A DNA stretch of 64,000 bases. Origin: Rhodothermia bacterium. GTDB lineage: Bacteria; Bacteroidota; Rhodothermia; Rhodothermales; UBA2364. A program made the translations under genes and the position numbers. Location of the stretch: positions 1 to 64,000 of the forward strand of contig JAFLBZ010000002.1 in NCBI GenBank assembly GCA_017303715.1, read 5' to 3'. The notes beneath the pieces were generated by a model. The model was not told the origin of the DNA, did no database searches, and saw nothing but the letters and a program-made list of their open reading frames with translations. Shown here piece by piece: positions 28,239 through 37,154 of this stretch. Each line of letters begins with the position of its first letter. Position 1 is the stretch's first letter.

Positions 28239-28598
28239 TTATATGGACAAAGGAACTGGCGTTACGGCAGCCATGTCCTCCTCTCCGGTACGAATGCGAT
28301 AGACCTTTTCTAAGGGCAACACAAAAATTTTGCCATCTCCAACTTCCCCAGTCCGAGCTGAACTCATAATGGCTTCTACGGTAGGCTCCACAAATGGCTC
28401 CGAGACGCCGATCTCCAACCTCACCTTTTCGTTGAGGGTCATTTTTACGGTGGTTCCGCGATAGGTTTGAATTACCTCGGCTTCGGCGCCATGGCCTTCT
28501 ACTTTCGAGGTCGTAAAACCGCGCACATCTATTTTATACAAGGCCCGAAGTACGTCATTCAACTTTTCAGGGCGAATCATAGCGACAATAAGTTTCAT
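28239..28598 (-). CDS. PII-family nitrogen regulator lacking the uridylylation Tyr
   Basis: A 119-residue PII/GlnK-like trimeric regulator that probably gates the ammonium transporter encoded upstream. Conserved parts: N-terminal MKLIVAMIRPEKL, the B-loop TGEVGDGKIFV, and the C-loop RIRTGEED. The T-loop differs: the usual Gln39 is Glu, and the usual RGAEY is YRGTTV, so position 51 is Val, not the Tyr modified by GlnD. It therefore cannot be uridylylated at the standard site. Its start is 50 bp from the amt stop, so the amt-PII pair is a likely operon. Confidence 0.9.
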   Translation of the reverse strand: MKLIVAMIRPEKLNDVLRALYKIDVRGFTTSKVEGHGAEAEVIQTYRGTTVKMTLNEKVRLEIGVSEPFVEPTVEAIMSSARTGEVGDGKIFVLPLEKVYRIRTGEEDMAAVTPVPLSI

Positions 28599-28647
28599 TG
28601 AGATTGTTTTTTAAGAGATTTACAGGAGTTTTAAACAGGACGATACT

Positions 28648-30075
28648 TTAGGCTAAGGCGGGGCGAAATTCCCGAACTTCCGCTGATACATCCGAGGTTT
28701 GTAGTTCGGTGTCTAAAACCAAAATGGCCCCTTCGCCAGAGGTATAGGCTTCCTCTCCATGTTGTGTAATATCCATCCCCAACCCCTCTTCTTTTTCATT
28801 AGGGCGGATGGGCAATACCAAACCTACCAATTTAACGAGTAGATACGTCATGGTGGCACTAAAAACAATGGCCACGATAATTGCAACAAACTGTATCACC
28901 AACTGAGCAGGATTTCCATACAATAAACCATCTAATCCGGCAGTATTTACGGCCTTCTGTGCGAAAATACCCGTCAGAATAGCGCCTGTAAAACCGCCTA
29001 CACCATGTGCTGCCAAAACATCTAACGAATCATCAAGTTTTGTTCTTGTACGATACTCGATAGCAAAATAGCATGGGAAAGCCGCAATCATACCGATTAT
29101 CATCGCATTAATCGTAGAGACAAATCCTGCTGCTGGTGTAATGGCCACCAGTCCAACAACAATGGCCGTAGCCGTTCCTACCGCCGTCGCATGGCCTTTC
29201 TTGACGATGTCTATCAGGTTCCACGCCACAAGCGTAGCCATCGGCGCAACGGCCGTATTCACGAATGCTACCGCCGATAGCTCCCCAGAAGCCCATGCAC
29301 TTCCGGCATTAAAACCAAACCAGCCAAGCCACAAAAGCGCAGAACCCAACAACACAAATGGGACGTTATGCGGCAAAATAGCTTTTTTAGCATAGTCTTT
29401 CCGAGGCCCAACCATCAAAGAAACGACTACCGCCGCAACCGCCGCATTGATGTGTACTACCGTGCCGCCAGCAAAATCCAATGCAAAAAGCCCTGCAAAC
29501 GAACCGCCTATCAGGTCTCCAATTTTAGCCATAATGCCACCACCCCAAACCCAATGCGCCATCGGTGAATACACACAGATCGCCCAAAGCGTTATGAAAG
29601 CCACATATGCCGGAAACTTCATCCGCTCTACAACTGCACCAGAGATTAGCGCGGCAGTGATGATCGCAAAAGTTCCTTGATAAAGTGCAAACAAGACATG
29701 GGGAATCGTAATGGTTCCAATCCCCAAGCCTGTATTGTCTGCTGCCGTTGTTACATGATTAAAAAAGGCAAAATTAAAATCACCCAAAAACAAATTACCA
29801 GCACCAAAAGCCATTGTGTAACCCACTGCTACCCACGCTACTCCTACAAAACCCAATGCAGAAAAACTCATGGACATGGTATTGAGTACATTCTTGGAGC
29901 GTACAAGACCGCCATAAAAGAATGCCAAAGCGGGTGTCATCAGCAAGACAAGCGCCGCCGAGAGCAACATCCAAGCCGTGTCCCCACTACTGATTTCCTG
30001 TGGTCCCGCCCATACAAGCGGGCTGAGGACAATAAACAATAGTAAGACTGTTAATGTTTTGAATATCGTATTCAT
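28648..30075 (-). CDS. amt: Ammonium transporter
   Basis: A 475-residue Amt/MEP/Rh channel with a cleaved signal peptide (ends LVWAG) and eleven membrane segments. The twin pore His residues fall in GGTVVHINAAVA and LAAHGVGGFTG; the family signature DFAGGTVVH is intact. A C-terminal cytoplasmic tail follows (LPIRPNEKEEGLGMD). The PII gene lies downstream on the same strand, the usual arrangement for nitrogen-controlled ammonium uptake. Confidence 0.96.
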   Translation of the reverse strand: MNTIFKTLTVLLLFIVLSPLVWAGPQEISSGDTAWMLLSAALVLLMTPALAFFYGGLVRSKNVLNTMSMSFSALGFVGVAWVAVGYTMAFGAGNLFLGDFNFAFFNHVTTAADNTGLGIGTITIPHVLFALYQGTFAIITAALISGAVVERMKFPAYVAFITLWAICVYSPMAHWVWGGGIMAKIGDLIGGSFAGLFALDFAGGTVVHINAAVAAVVVSLMVGPRKDYAKKAILPHNVPFVLLGSALLWLGWFGFNAGSAWASGELSAVAFVNTAVAPMATLVAWNLIDIVKKGHATAVGTATAIVVGLVAITPAAGFVSTINAMIIGMIAAFPCYFAIEYRTRTKLDDSLDVLAAHGVGGFTGAILTGIFAQKAVNTAGLDGLLYGNPAQLVIQFVAIIVAIVFSATMTYLLVKLVGLVLPIRPNEKEEGLGMDITQHGEEAYTSGEGAILVLDTELQTSDVSAEVREFRPALA

Positions 30076-30480
30076 TGATTAATTAATTTAGGTTAAACAG
30101 ACTACAAACTTAATTATATTAGAATCTACAACCTTCATTGTGTTTTTAAAAGAGATCGACGACCTAAGTTTTTAAATAAAAACGTTTTCATTTCATAACT
30201 TAATAAATTCTTTATGATAAACACCTTATTTAAATAAGTCTTTTACTCAAAAGGACTCATCTCTCTTACAGTCATTATGAATGTAGGTGTACCGTGAATA
30301 ATCGTTTTAGGGTGGAAAGACTTGCTGTTTTGATACCTGATGATAGGCGCTGTTTTCAGCTATCATCGAGACGGTTACGTTAGCGTCTAACGTTTCTTGT
30401 TGCTGTTCTGATGAAGTGCTTCTATAGATGGCGCTACCTTCGCCAAGATGTATTTTGTTTAACCCGAAACCAAGGTTAGT
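30076..30480. other. Gene-free stretch upstream of amt
   Basis: About 400 bases without a supported gene. AT-rich near amt, so it probably holds the amt promoter, though I could not place a TTG-N19-TAnnTTTG pair. A 17-base perfect inverted repeat (ACGTTAG, CGT, CTAACGT) lies at 30377-30393; role unknown. Confidence 0.4.
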
Positions 30481-32160
30481 TTACTTTGCCAATACAATTT
30501 TAATGACTTGAGCAGTTGATTCGGTTTGCAATCGCACTAGATAAGTTCCGCTTGGCCAATCGCTTCCGTTAAAATCAACATAGTAGATGCCCTGTGGTTG
30601 GTGTACAAAGTTGACGAGCGTGCCCACAAGATTGCCTGCAATACTCCAAACGGTTAGCTCTACGGTTTGAGCTTGACGTAATTGGTAACTAATGCGGGTC
30701 TGTGGATTAAAGGGGTTCGGAGAGTTTCCGATAAGTTCCGCTACGGGTTCTTCTCCCTGTCCCCGTCCAACCTTGATTAATCCCGAATAGCGCTCGGCGC
30801 CATCCGTAAAATATTGCTTAACACGGTAATAAAGTACTCCCTCGGATAAAACTGCATAATCATTAAAACTATAGGTTCTTCCATTTTCAAATCCGATACC
30901 TTCCTCTTTTGAAATCGCGGCGAGTCGTTCAAAGTGGAGTCCATCGGTAGAGCGTTCTACCTCAAACATGCGCGTATCGTTTTGTTGAGAGCGCCAAGAC
31001 AAAAAGACAGACGATGCTCTTTGCACCACCGAAAGGTCTTGAATGGGGTAACGCAGCAGTAGGTCGGAAGCCACTCGTCGAACTTCTTGTGGCCATACGG
31101 CCAATATGTCACGATTGGTGTCATCAAATGGAATACGAACAAGTCCTTCACTGTTCCATGATATAGACTGAAGCATGGTACTTCGGATGGCTTTGGCAGT
31201 CCGAGCACGGCTCCAAAACATCAACTCTTGTAACGAACCTTGAAAAGAAGTTTCCGTATTGGCACCTGGCCGCATTCCAACCATTAAATTTAGGCTATTC
31301 CCAGAAGTGTCAAAGTTCATACGGTGCAAAAGCGAATCTACAAATACCCCATTCACCACCAAGTAGGTTTTTCGGGCTTGGGGATTGTTTACCATACCTA
31401 CATGATGCCACTGTCCGTCTGCTATGGGTTTGGGGGAAACCAATGACTCGTGAAATCCCGGTTGCCCTCTAAAGGTCTGTAAGTGACCAAAGGCATCTAT
31501 GCGCATCTCCAAGGGGTAGGCCATAAAATCATTCCCATTCCAAGTGGTTAAGATAACAGCATTTAAGTCAACCGTCTTTATCCAAAAAGATACGGTTGAG
31601 GCTTGGCTTGGGTGGAGCGATGGTAGCGCAGAACGCCTAATTTCCAAAGGTTTAGACAGGCGATCGCCAAAAAGAAGGGCTTTTCCGCTGGAGTTGACAA
31701 AAGAGCGGGTGATTTGTAACTCGCGGCGTTGCGATAAACCGAATAAAAGTTTCTCATGAGGTTGTGTTTTGTCCGTCTCTTGAAGTCTGATGGGTGTAAT
31801 TTCCAAAAAATCATTCCCTTCATACTCCGGTATCGTGCGAAGCACCAAGGTATATCCGCCTCGGAACAGGGTTCTGGGCGTTATTATAACCTGACGACCT
31901 GCAAACCGAATTTGTGCAGGTTGTGGATGGGGGTTTGATTTTGGGATAAAGAATGCCTCATTTAGTCGTAAGCCTTTCGGCAAAGACACCTGAAATGCCT
32001 GAACGGTCTCGCGCCCCTGCCATTCAAAGAATAGATTTGCCTCCTGTCCTTCTCGAAAATTGATGGGCACATCATTACGTATAAACTGTGCGCTTGTCTC
32101 TACCGAAAAACGTACAAGTATAAAAGCCAGCAGCAAAAATATGCGGTAGCAAAAGGTCAC
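30481..32160 (-). CDS. Secreted LamG-domain protein with T9SS sorting domain
   Basis: A 559-residue secreted protein with a signal peptide (cut near TSAQ). Residues about 185-320 are a LamG/concanavalin-like domain (STVSFWIKT, GQWHHVGMV, FQGSLQELMFWSRA). A fibronectin-like segment follows, then a C-terminal FlgD-Ig/type A sorting domain (GNSPNPFNPQTRISYQL, then GTYLVRLQTES). Such domains direct export by the type IX system and are removed at the surface. It stands alone. Ligand probably a carbohydrate or matrix polymer (inference). Confidence 0.88.
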   Translation of the reverse strand: MTFCYRIFLLLAFILVRFSVETSAQFIRNDVPINFREGQEANLFFEWQGRETVQAFQVSLPKGLRLNEAFFIPKSNPHPQPAQIRFAGRQVIITPRTLFRGGYTLVLRTIPEYEGNDFLEITPIRLQETDKTQPHEKLLFGLSQRRELQITRSFVNSSGKALLFGDRLSKPLEIRRSALPSLHPSQASTVSFWIKTVDLNAVILTTWNGNDFMAYPLEMRIDAFGHLQTFRGQPGFHESLVSPKPIADGQWHHVGMVNNPQARKTYLVVNGVFVDSLLHRMNFDTSGNSLNLMVGMRPGANTETSFQGSLQELMFWSRARTAKAIRSTMLQSISWNSEGLVRIPFDDTNRDILAVWPQEVRRVASDLLLRYPIQDLSVVQRASSVFLSWRSQQNDTRMFEVERSTDGLHFERLAAISKEEGIGFENGRTYSFNDYAVLSEGVLYYRVKQYFTDGAERYSGLIKVGRGQGEEPVAELIGNSPNPFNPQTRISYQLRQAQTVELTVWSIAGNLVGTLVNFVHQPQGIYYVDFNGSDWPSGTYLVRLQTESTAQVIKIVLAK

Positions 32161-32487
32161 ACAGGGTAGAGGTTAGTTTTAGTAAATCGAGGGTTTACGC
32201 TAAATATAAGATATTTATCTGGCTATAATGAAATATTGGGCATTTCATAAGCGACTAAGAAGTTTTCAGGACAGGTATTTGCACGCTCGATAATTAAATT
32301 GGAGCAATATATTCATCTAAACCGTTGACGACCACAATCGTAACAGAATTGCACAGCAATGTATTTTCCAAGCGCCAGAGCGTTCTTTAGAAAACAGCAT
32401 CGAGAAGCGTACAAGTACAACATCTATAATTTGTAGCACCTGTTTTCCCCATTTATGAACCTTACCCTATCGCCCAATCCATGCTTT
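32161..32487. other. Gene-free stretch between plsC and the LamG gene
   Basis: About 330 bases in which I find no gene, RNA or clear terminator. It should contain the promoter of the LamG gene. Confidence 0.35.
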
Positions 32488-33249
32488 TTAAGCAGGATAA
32501 CCTTCTCTAATTGCCAGACCCATCAACGATCGGGTTTCTTCTGCAACCAGATTGGCACGCCGATTAGGGTCTGGCGGAATCGGTTCTAAGGGACGTACAA
32601 TGGCTGTTTTACGGTGTTTGTCCTTGGCCAATCGCCACATGGCTGTGTACATATCTTCTGTGTCCGAAAACCAACGACAAACTTCTGGGTGGCTATACTG
32701 AATGATCACTGGCAGAAACGGTAAATCACTTTCTGTTGCCAATTTAAAAGCTCCCAATTTAAACGGGAGTAAGTTATCAGTTTCACCGTTGTTAATAGCC
32801 CCTTCTGGAAAAATGACCAATGGCGGAAAGGGGGTTTCGTGAAGTTTGGCAGAGACCTTTCGTTTTGCCTCCGCCAACGACTTCCGGTCTCCACGATCCA
32901 CAAAAACTGTATCAATCGCATAGGCTATCCAACCGATAAAGGGAATTGATTTTACGCCATGATTCGCCAAAAAACGTACCGGCGATACCGAGAGCATTGT
33001 GGTAATATCCCCATACGAAAGATGGTTGGGCAAAAGTAAACCATGGTGATTTCGGATCTTTTCGGAATCGGTACAAGTAACTTTTAATCTAAAAAGCCAA
33101 GAGACGATGCGTGACATCCACATGGGAATCCAAGCTGCTAAACGCACCCGTTGATACCGGAAAGGAACCAATGCAAGCAATAGGATGAGGATCATGCCTA
33201 TTGCTAAAACAAAGACCAAAATAAGGCAACGCATTATGGCTAAGATCAT
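32488..33249 (-). CDS. plsC: 1-acyl-sn-glycerol-3-phosphate acyltransferase
   Basis: A 253-residue PlsC-family membrane acyltransferase that adds the second acyl chain in phosphatidic-acid synthesis. An N-terminal hydrophobic helix (LILVFVLAIGMILILLL) precedes motif I NHLSYGD (NHxxxxD), motif II VDRGD, and motif III FPEGAIN. Length is standard. It lies directly left of the putative replication origin and is transcribed away from it. A related lysophospholipid or ornithine-lipid acyltransferase cannot be excluded. Confidence 0.88.
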   Translation of the reverse strand: MILAIMRCLILVFVLAIGMILILLLALVPFRYQRVRLAAWIPMWMSRIVSWLFRLKVTCTDSEKIRNHHGLLLPNHLSYGDITTMLSVSPVRFLANHGVKSIPFIGWIAYAIDTVFVDRGDRKSLAEAKRKVSAKLHETPFPPLVIFPEGAINNGETDNLLPFKLGAFKLATESDLPFLPVIIQYSHPEVCRWFSDTEDMYTAMWRLAKDKHRKTAIVRPLEPIPPDPNRRANLVAEETRSLMGLAIREGYPA

Positions 33250-33749
33250 GTTTCTTAAAGACTTAAATATTGATGCTTACCTAAAAAATTTATAAGCTGA
33301 TAAATTTGGTATGGAACGAAAAAGAAGTCCATCAAAAAGGCACATACAAAACAAGAAGGGTGCGATATTGCACAAATAAGACACGAAATCCATCCACCTC
33401 TAATCTACTGACCTTCAACAAGTTTTGTGGCAATTATTGATTATAGAAAGAATATAACTTCTAAGGACTCGATTAAAATTACTGGCCCTTTTTTGTCTTC
33501 TTTAAGTATCTGTTTTTTAACAATTTGTACGAATAACCAATTACAAAATAATAAAGAACCAACACTTATATGCAATGTAACAAAGAATGTAATATGTAAA
33601 ATACACCATTCATCTTCCAGAACAAAACACAGAACACAATAGAGCAGTAATGCTCTTATGAAACTCTAAAGTCACTTCGCACTCTATGCTTTAGGGAACA
33701 TGTTCCATATCCAACTTTGCGAAGAAGAATCTCAACTAAAAAAGAGGTA

Positions 33750-34510
33750 GAACAAGGGGTTATCCACATTTCCTTTTTAAGAATGATTAATATAGATTTT
33801 AATTTTAATTTATGGTATTAGTTGTAGGGGCTGTGGATATGTGGAAAACGTGGTTATCCACATAATTGGCTGTTGTACCTAAATATTCTTCCACAACTTA
33901 TCCACAACTTATCCCTTATCGCTTTTCTTGCGGGGGCTACTTTTCTCTTTATTCCTATTACTGTCCTGGCTATTTAATACTGTAAGCCCTGTTTCGTTTA
34001 AGTACTTTAAAAGATTGGCTTGTATAAAACAGATAACCGTATAAAAAGTTCTCGTACCCCAAAGTTGCTTCAAAAGTTATCCACTAAAGTGCAAAATTGC
34101 TTCGGAGTTATCCCACAACAATCAACATGTTTTCCCTAAACATTTCCACCTTTAAATAGTCGTGGATAAGGATAGATAATTTGGGGATAAACATTGGCCT
34201 TTCCACAATACTTCTCTTTTGCGTTTTTATTTTGTCGTTTTCCACGGTTTTTCCATACAGTTTCCCCCGTGTTTTCCACCTTTGGGAGTGTCGTTCTCGT
34301 TTTAAGTTCAGCTCGTGTTACAATAACTGTGGGTAACGTGTGGATACCGCCTTTCGGTTAAATAATTTCTGGGAACCATCGTGTAAAAATTGTTCTTTTG
34401 TGGGAAAATTGTGAATAACTCTTGTTTTCGTGGTGGATTATTGGTGTATTACTTGTTGATTGCGTGTGCAAATTGTCTTAAATGCCGATGCGCTACGGTG
34501 GATAACAAAA
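33750..34510. other. oriC: Putative chromosomal replication origin (oriC)
   Basis: This gene-free stretch has three perfect DnaA boxes TTATCCACA at 33760-33768, 33854-33862 and 33898-33906. One-mismatch boxes follow at 33832-33840 (TGTGGATAT), 34077-34085 (TTATCCACT), 34161-34169 (CGTGGATAA), 34339-34347 (TGTGGATAC) and near 34410 (TGTGAATAA). An AT-rich stretch at 33781-33825 could be the unwinding element. The cluster sits between plsC and pyrG, with no dnaA gene in view. The rest of 33250-33749 shows nothing recognisable. Confidence 0.75.
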
Positions 34511-34545
34511 AACCCGATCATGCTTTAGGTGATCGGGAATTGTTT
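34505..34545 (-). terminator. Terminator after pyrG
   Basis: CCCGATCA (34514-34521 region) and TGATCGGG form a perfect 8-bp stem; on the minus strand it is followed by a T run. It lies about 35 bases past the pyrG stop codon at 34575. Confidence 0.8.
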
Positions 34546-34574
34546 AAACAATCGTTTGGGACTAACCGTTCTTT

Positions 34575-35804
34575 TTACACATCCGAGGATGCCAAATCTG
34601 GTTTACTTCGTTTTCGTTTAGGCTTGGGCATTTCTATAAGTCCGCGTTCTTTGGCATAATGGATACAAGCCTTGACAAACGACGTGAAGAGCGGGTGAGG
34701 CGTATTAACATTGGACTGGTATTCTGGATGGAATTGCGCACCTATAAACCAACGATGTGTTGGTAACTCGATAATCTCTACCAAATCTTGAGTTGGATTA
34801 ATTCCCGAAAACACTAAGCCATTTTCTTTCAACTTATAGCGCAAGTCATTGTTCACTTCGTAACGGTGGCGGTGTCTTTCCTTAATTTCGGAGGTGTCAT
34901 AGGCTTCAAAAGCTTTGGAGTTTGCTTCTATCGTACAATCGTACAAGCCTAATCGCATGGTTCCACCTTTTTGGGTAATGTCCTTCTGACTGTCCATGAG
35001 GTTGATTACAGGAAAGGGCGTTTCTGGATCAAATTCCGTAGAGTTGGCGGATGCCCAACCACATACATTTCGGGCAAACTCTATAACGGCACATTGCATC
35101 CCCAAACAGATCCCAAAGAATGGTAAATTATTTTCGCGTGCATATCGTATTGCGGTAATTTTGCCGGGAATTCCACGTTCCCCAAAACCGGGAGCCACCA
35201 AGATACCCGTTAAGCCTTCTAAACGCTCCGCAACATTTTCAGGCGTTATGTCTTCTGAATGGATGAGTTTGAGGTCTATGGCCACTTCATTTGCTGCACC
35301 TGCCAAAATAAAACTCTCGGTAATGGATTTGTATGCATCCTGATGGTCAACATATTTTCCAACCAAGCCTATCCGAATGGTGTGTTTGGGATGTTTAAGA
35401 CGCTTTAAAAACTGTATCCAGCTACGCATATCGGGAGCCTTACGCAGTGCTTCATTCAGGTGCAAAATCTCGCACACCACCCGATCTAAGCCCTCTTTTT
35501 GAAGGAGTAGAGGGACGTCATAGATTGTACCCGCATCCAAAGCTGCAATGACGGCACTCTGTGGTACATTACAAAAGAGGGCAATTTTTTTCCGAATGCT
35601 TTCTTCGATGGGCATTTCTGAACGGCAAACCAAGATATCCGCTTGAATCCCGTGAGAGAGTAGGGTCTTTACGGAATATTGCGTAGGTTTTGTTTTTAAC
35701 TCGCCAGCAGCGGAAAGGTAGGGGAGTAAAGTAAGGTGGATGTCGCAGGTGTTCCCACGTCCGATCTCAAAGCTAAGTTGCCGAATAGCCTCTAAGTAAG
35801 TGAA
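34575..35804 (-). pseudogene. pyrG: CTP synthase, 3' part (gene split by prophage)
   Basis: Residues from TYLEAIRQLSFEIG to the C-terminus, about 409 codons. It covers the end of the synthetase domain and the whole glutamine amidotransferase domain: PGFGERGIPGK, the FFGICLGMQCA nucleophile Cys, and the final FHPEYQS His/Glu pair. The 5' part lies at 62679-63140, beyond the phage. Together they give about 563 residues, near the usual length with a basic C-terminal extension. The frame runs on into phage DNA to 36101, but that extension has no pyrG similarity. The synthetase half here cannot work alone, so CTP synthesis from UTP is interrupted unless another copy exists. Confidence 0.93.
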
Positions 35805-35810
35805 GGGGGG

Positions 35811-35840
35811 TGCAACAAATAAATACAATGATCGCAACAA
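35811..35840. repeat. Left terminal repeat of the prophage
   Basis: TGCAACAAAT at 35811-35820 and ATGATCGCAACAA at 35828-35840, separated by 7 bases. The right end carries the same two boxes inverted with the same spacing. They probably are MuA-type transposase binding sites. Confidence 0.8.
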
Positions 35841-35853
35841 GCAAGTTGTGTAA

Positions 35854-35896
35854 AAACAAAAAAATGCAGTCGCTCGGTGGGTGAACAACTGCATAG
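35854..35896 (-). terminator. Terminator of the early phage operon
   Basis: ATGCAGT (35864-35870) and ACTGCAT (35888-35894) form a stem just past the minus-strand stop at 35918. On the minus strand it is followed by seven T, fitting Rho-independent termination. Confidence 0.7.
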
Positions 35897-35917
35897 AAGA
35901 GAAAAATAGAGTGGTAG

Positions 35918-36820
35918 CTACTGCTGAGAGCGCTTGACGGACAGCTCGACTATTTGGCGCTCCTCTGGGGTGACGAGCACGCGTAGTTGGCGCGCATTTT
36001 CTCGCGATGAGAGAGGGATACTGACCCACTCGCCTTTTGCGATCTGGGATGAAAATTCTGGGAGCCACTCTACATCTACCGGCATCCAAATATGCCGGCA
36101 TCTCCAGCCGCCACGGTATATCAAAACAGGGTTCAGCATTGCATTGTCCATCTCGTCTATTTGTTGACGAGTGTAAATTTTATTGAGGCACGCACGACAA
36201 AACGCACGTGTACTGGACATGATGTTGCCTGTGTACTTGTAGTGGTCGAGATTGGCTTTCTCGGCTGTGAGGTTTAGGTATGCTTGGTTGTAGACTGCGA
36301 CGGTTGTTTGTGCCTGCGTGCGGACGTGTCCTAATGTTGCACCCGAGGCTATGCGCATTTCAGAAATTAGGACATCTTGGTCTATAGAGCCTTTTTTGAT
36401 TTGTTCAGAGAGGATGCGAACTGACGCATCGAGCAACTCTTGGTTTTTGATAGACATCGTTTGCTGGAACTGATTCGCAATGTCTGTGGCGATGGCAGAC
36501 TGTGCAAGTACGGTTCGGTATCCAGCATTCTGAATAAACTCAGAATAGACACGCTCGGCGTTTGCGATACCATCGGCGATAGAGCTGCTTAGGCTTGATG
36601 CTATTGAGGTGTTTAGTTGAGGGATTGCGTCCTCGATGATGGCGCGTATGACACGCTCTATCTCTATTTGGCTGTATTGCGATACGTCGTACTGAGTGAC
36701 AACCTCGATCACAGAGGCTGCGACAGTACTAAGAAAGTGCTGCTGGTATTGGAGGATAGAGTCAGGCACTTGTGACAGAATGTCATCAATAATAATTGAG
36801 AGGCTATCGAACTGGTTCAT
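35918..36820 (-). CDS. Phage head morphogenesis protein (SPP1 gp7 / Mu gpF-like)
   Basis: A 300-residue protein, alpha-helical for about 200 residues, then the gp7-family core RAFCRACLNKIYTRQQIDEM ... GGWRCRHIWMPV. In Mu and SPP1 this family is a minor head protein near the portal that helps DNA ejection or packaging. Here it is not beside the portal (46-47 kb) but last in the early operon, next to the left end. It overlaps the zinc-finger gene by 17 bp. Some gp7-like proteins are also found fused to toxins or proteases; no such domain is visible. Confidence 0.72.
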   Translation of the reverse strand: MNQFDSLSIIIDDILSQVPDSILQYQQHFLSTVAASVIEVVTQYDVSQYSQIEIERVIRAIIEDAIPQLNTSIASSLSSSIADGIANAERVYSEFIQNAGYRTVLAQSAIATDIANQFQQTMSIKNQELLDASVRILSEQIKKGSIDQDVLISEMRIASGATLGHVRTQAQTTVAVYNQAYLNLTAEKANLDHYKYTGNIMSSTRAFCRACLNKIYTRQQIDEMDNAMLNPVLIYRGGWRCRHIWMPVDVEWLPEFSSQIAKGEWVSIPLSSRENARQLRVLVTPEERQIVELSVKRSQQ

Positions 36821-37118
36821 CTGTCAGTTGGTTAATAATTTGTTGCAACTCTGCAAGCAGGTCTAATTGCAAATCTGGTGATAGGCGGTCGAGTGACTCA
36901 TGGATCAGTCTGTAAATCAGATCGTGCGTGGCCCATCCTCCTGTTGGTGTTTTGGTTATGCGCTCATTTGTGTTGAACGCATGTAGGCAATTATCATTGA
37001 GGCACAAGCGGGTACGACGAATAAACCACCCAAGGTTGTTTGTGCGAACGACTCGCGTGTTACTGTGGCATTTGGGGCATTCTATACCCCGCAGGCTGTC
37101 GTGTGTATTATTGCTCAT
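36804..37118 (-). CDS. Ogr/Delta-type zinc-finger transcription activator
   Basis: A 104-residue protein. Cys14, Cys17, Cys39 and Cys44 (ECPKC ... RLCLNDNC) followed by HAFNTNERI match the Ogr/Delta zinc finger, in which the last Cys is followed by F-x-T-x-E. Ogr and Delta activate late promoters of P2 and P4 by contacting RNA polymerase. The place after MuA and MuB is where Mu has Mor, so this is probably the late-gene switch of this phage (inference). The C-terminal half is helical and unassigned. Confidence 0.75.
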   Translation of the reverse strand: MSNNTHDSLRGIECPKCHSNTRVVRTNNLGWFIRRTRLCLNDNCLHAFNTNERITKTPTGGWATHDLIYRLIHESLDRLSPDLQLDLLAELQQIINQLTDEPVR

Positions 37119-37154
37119 ATGGATGGTGGTGGTGGGGTTTGCGGCTGCTATGGG

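Noticed and set aside
33427-33642. Open frame in the origin region
   Set aside because: Composition typical of random AT-rich DNA; no recognisable protein pattern.
35805-36101. Upstream extension of the pyrG frame
   Set aside because: It runs through phage-end DNA and antisense to the gp7-like gene; no pyrG similarity beyond the TYLEAIRQ junction.
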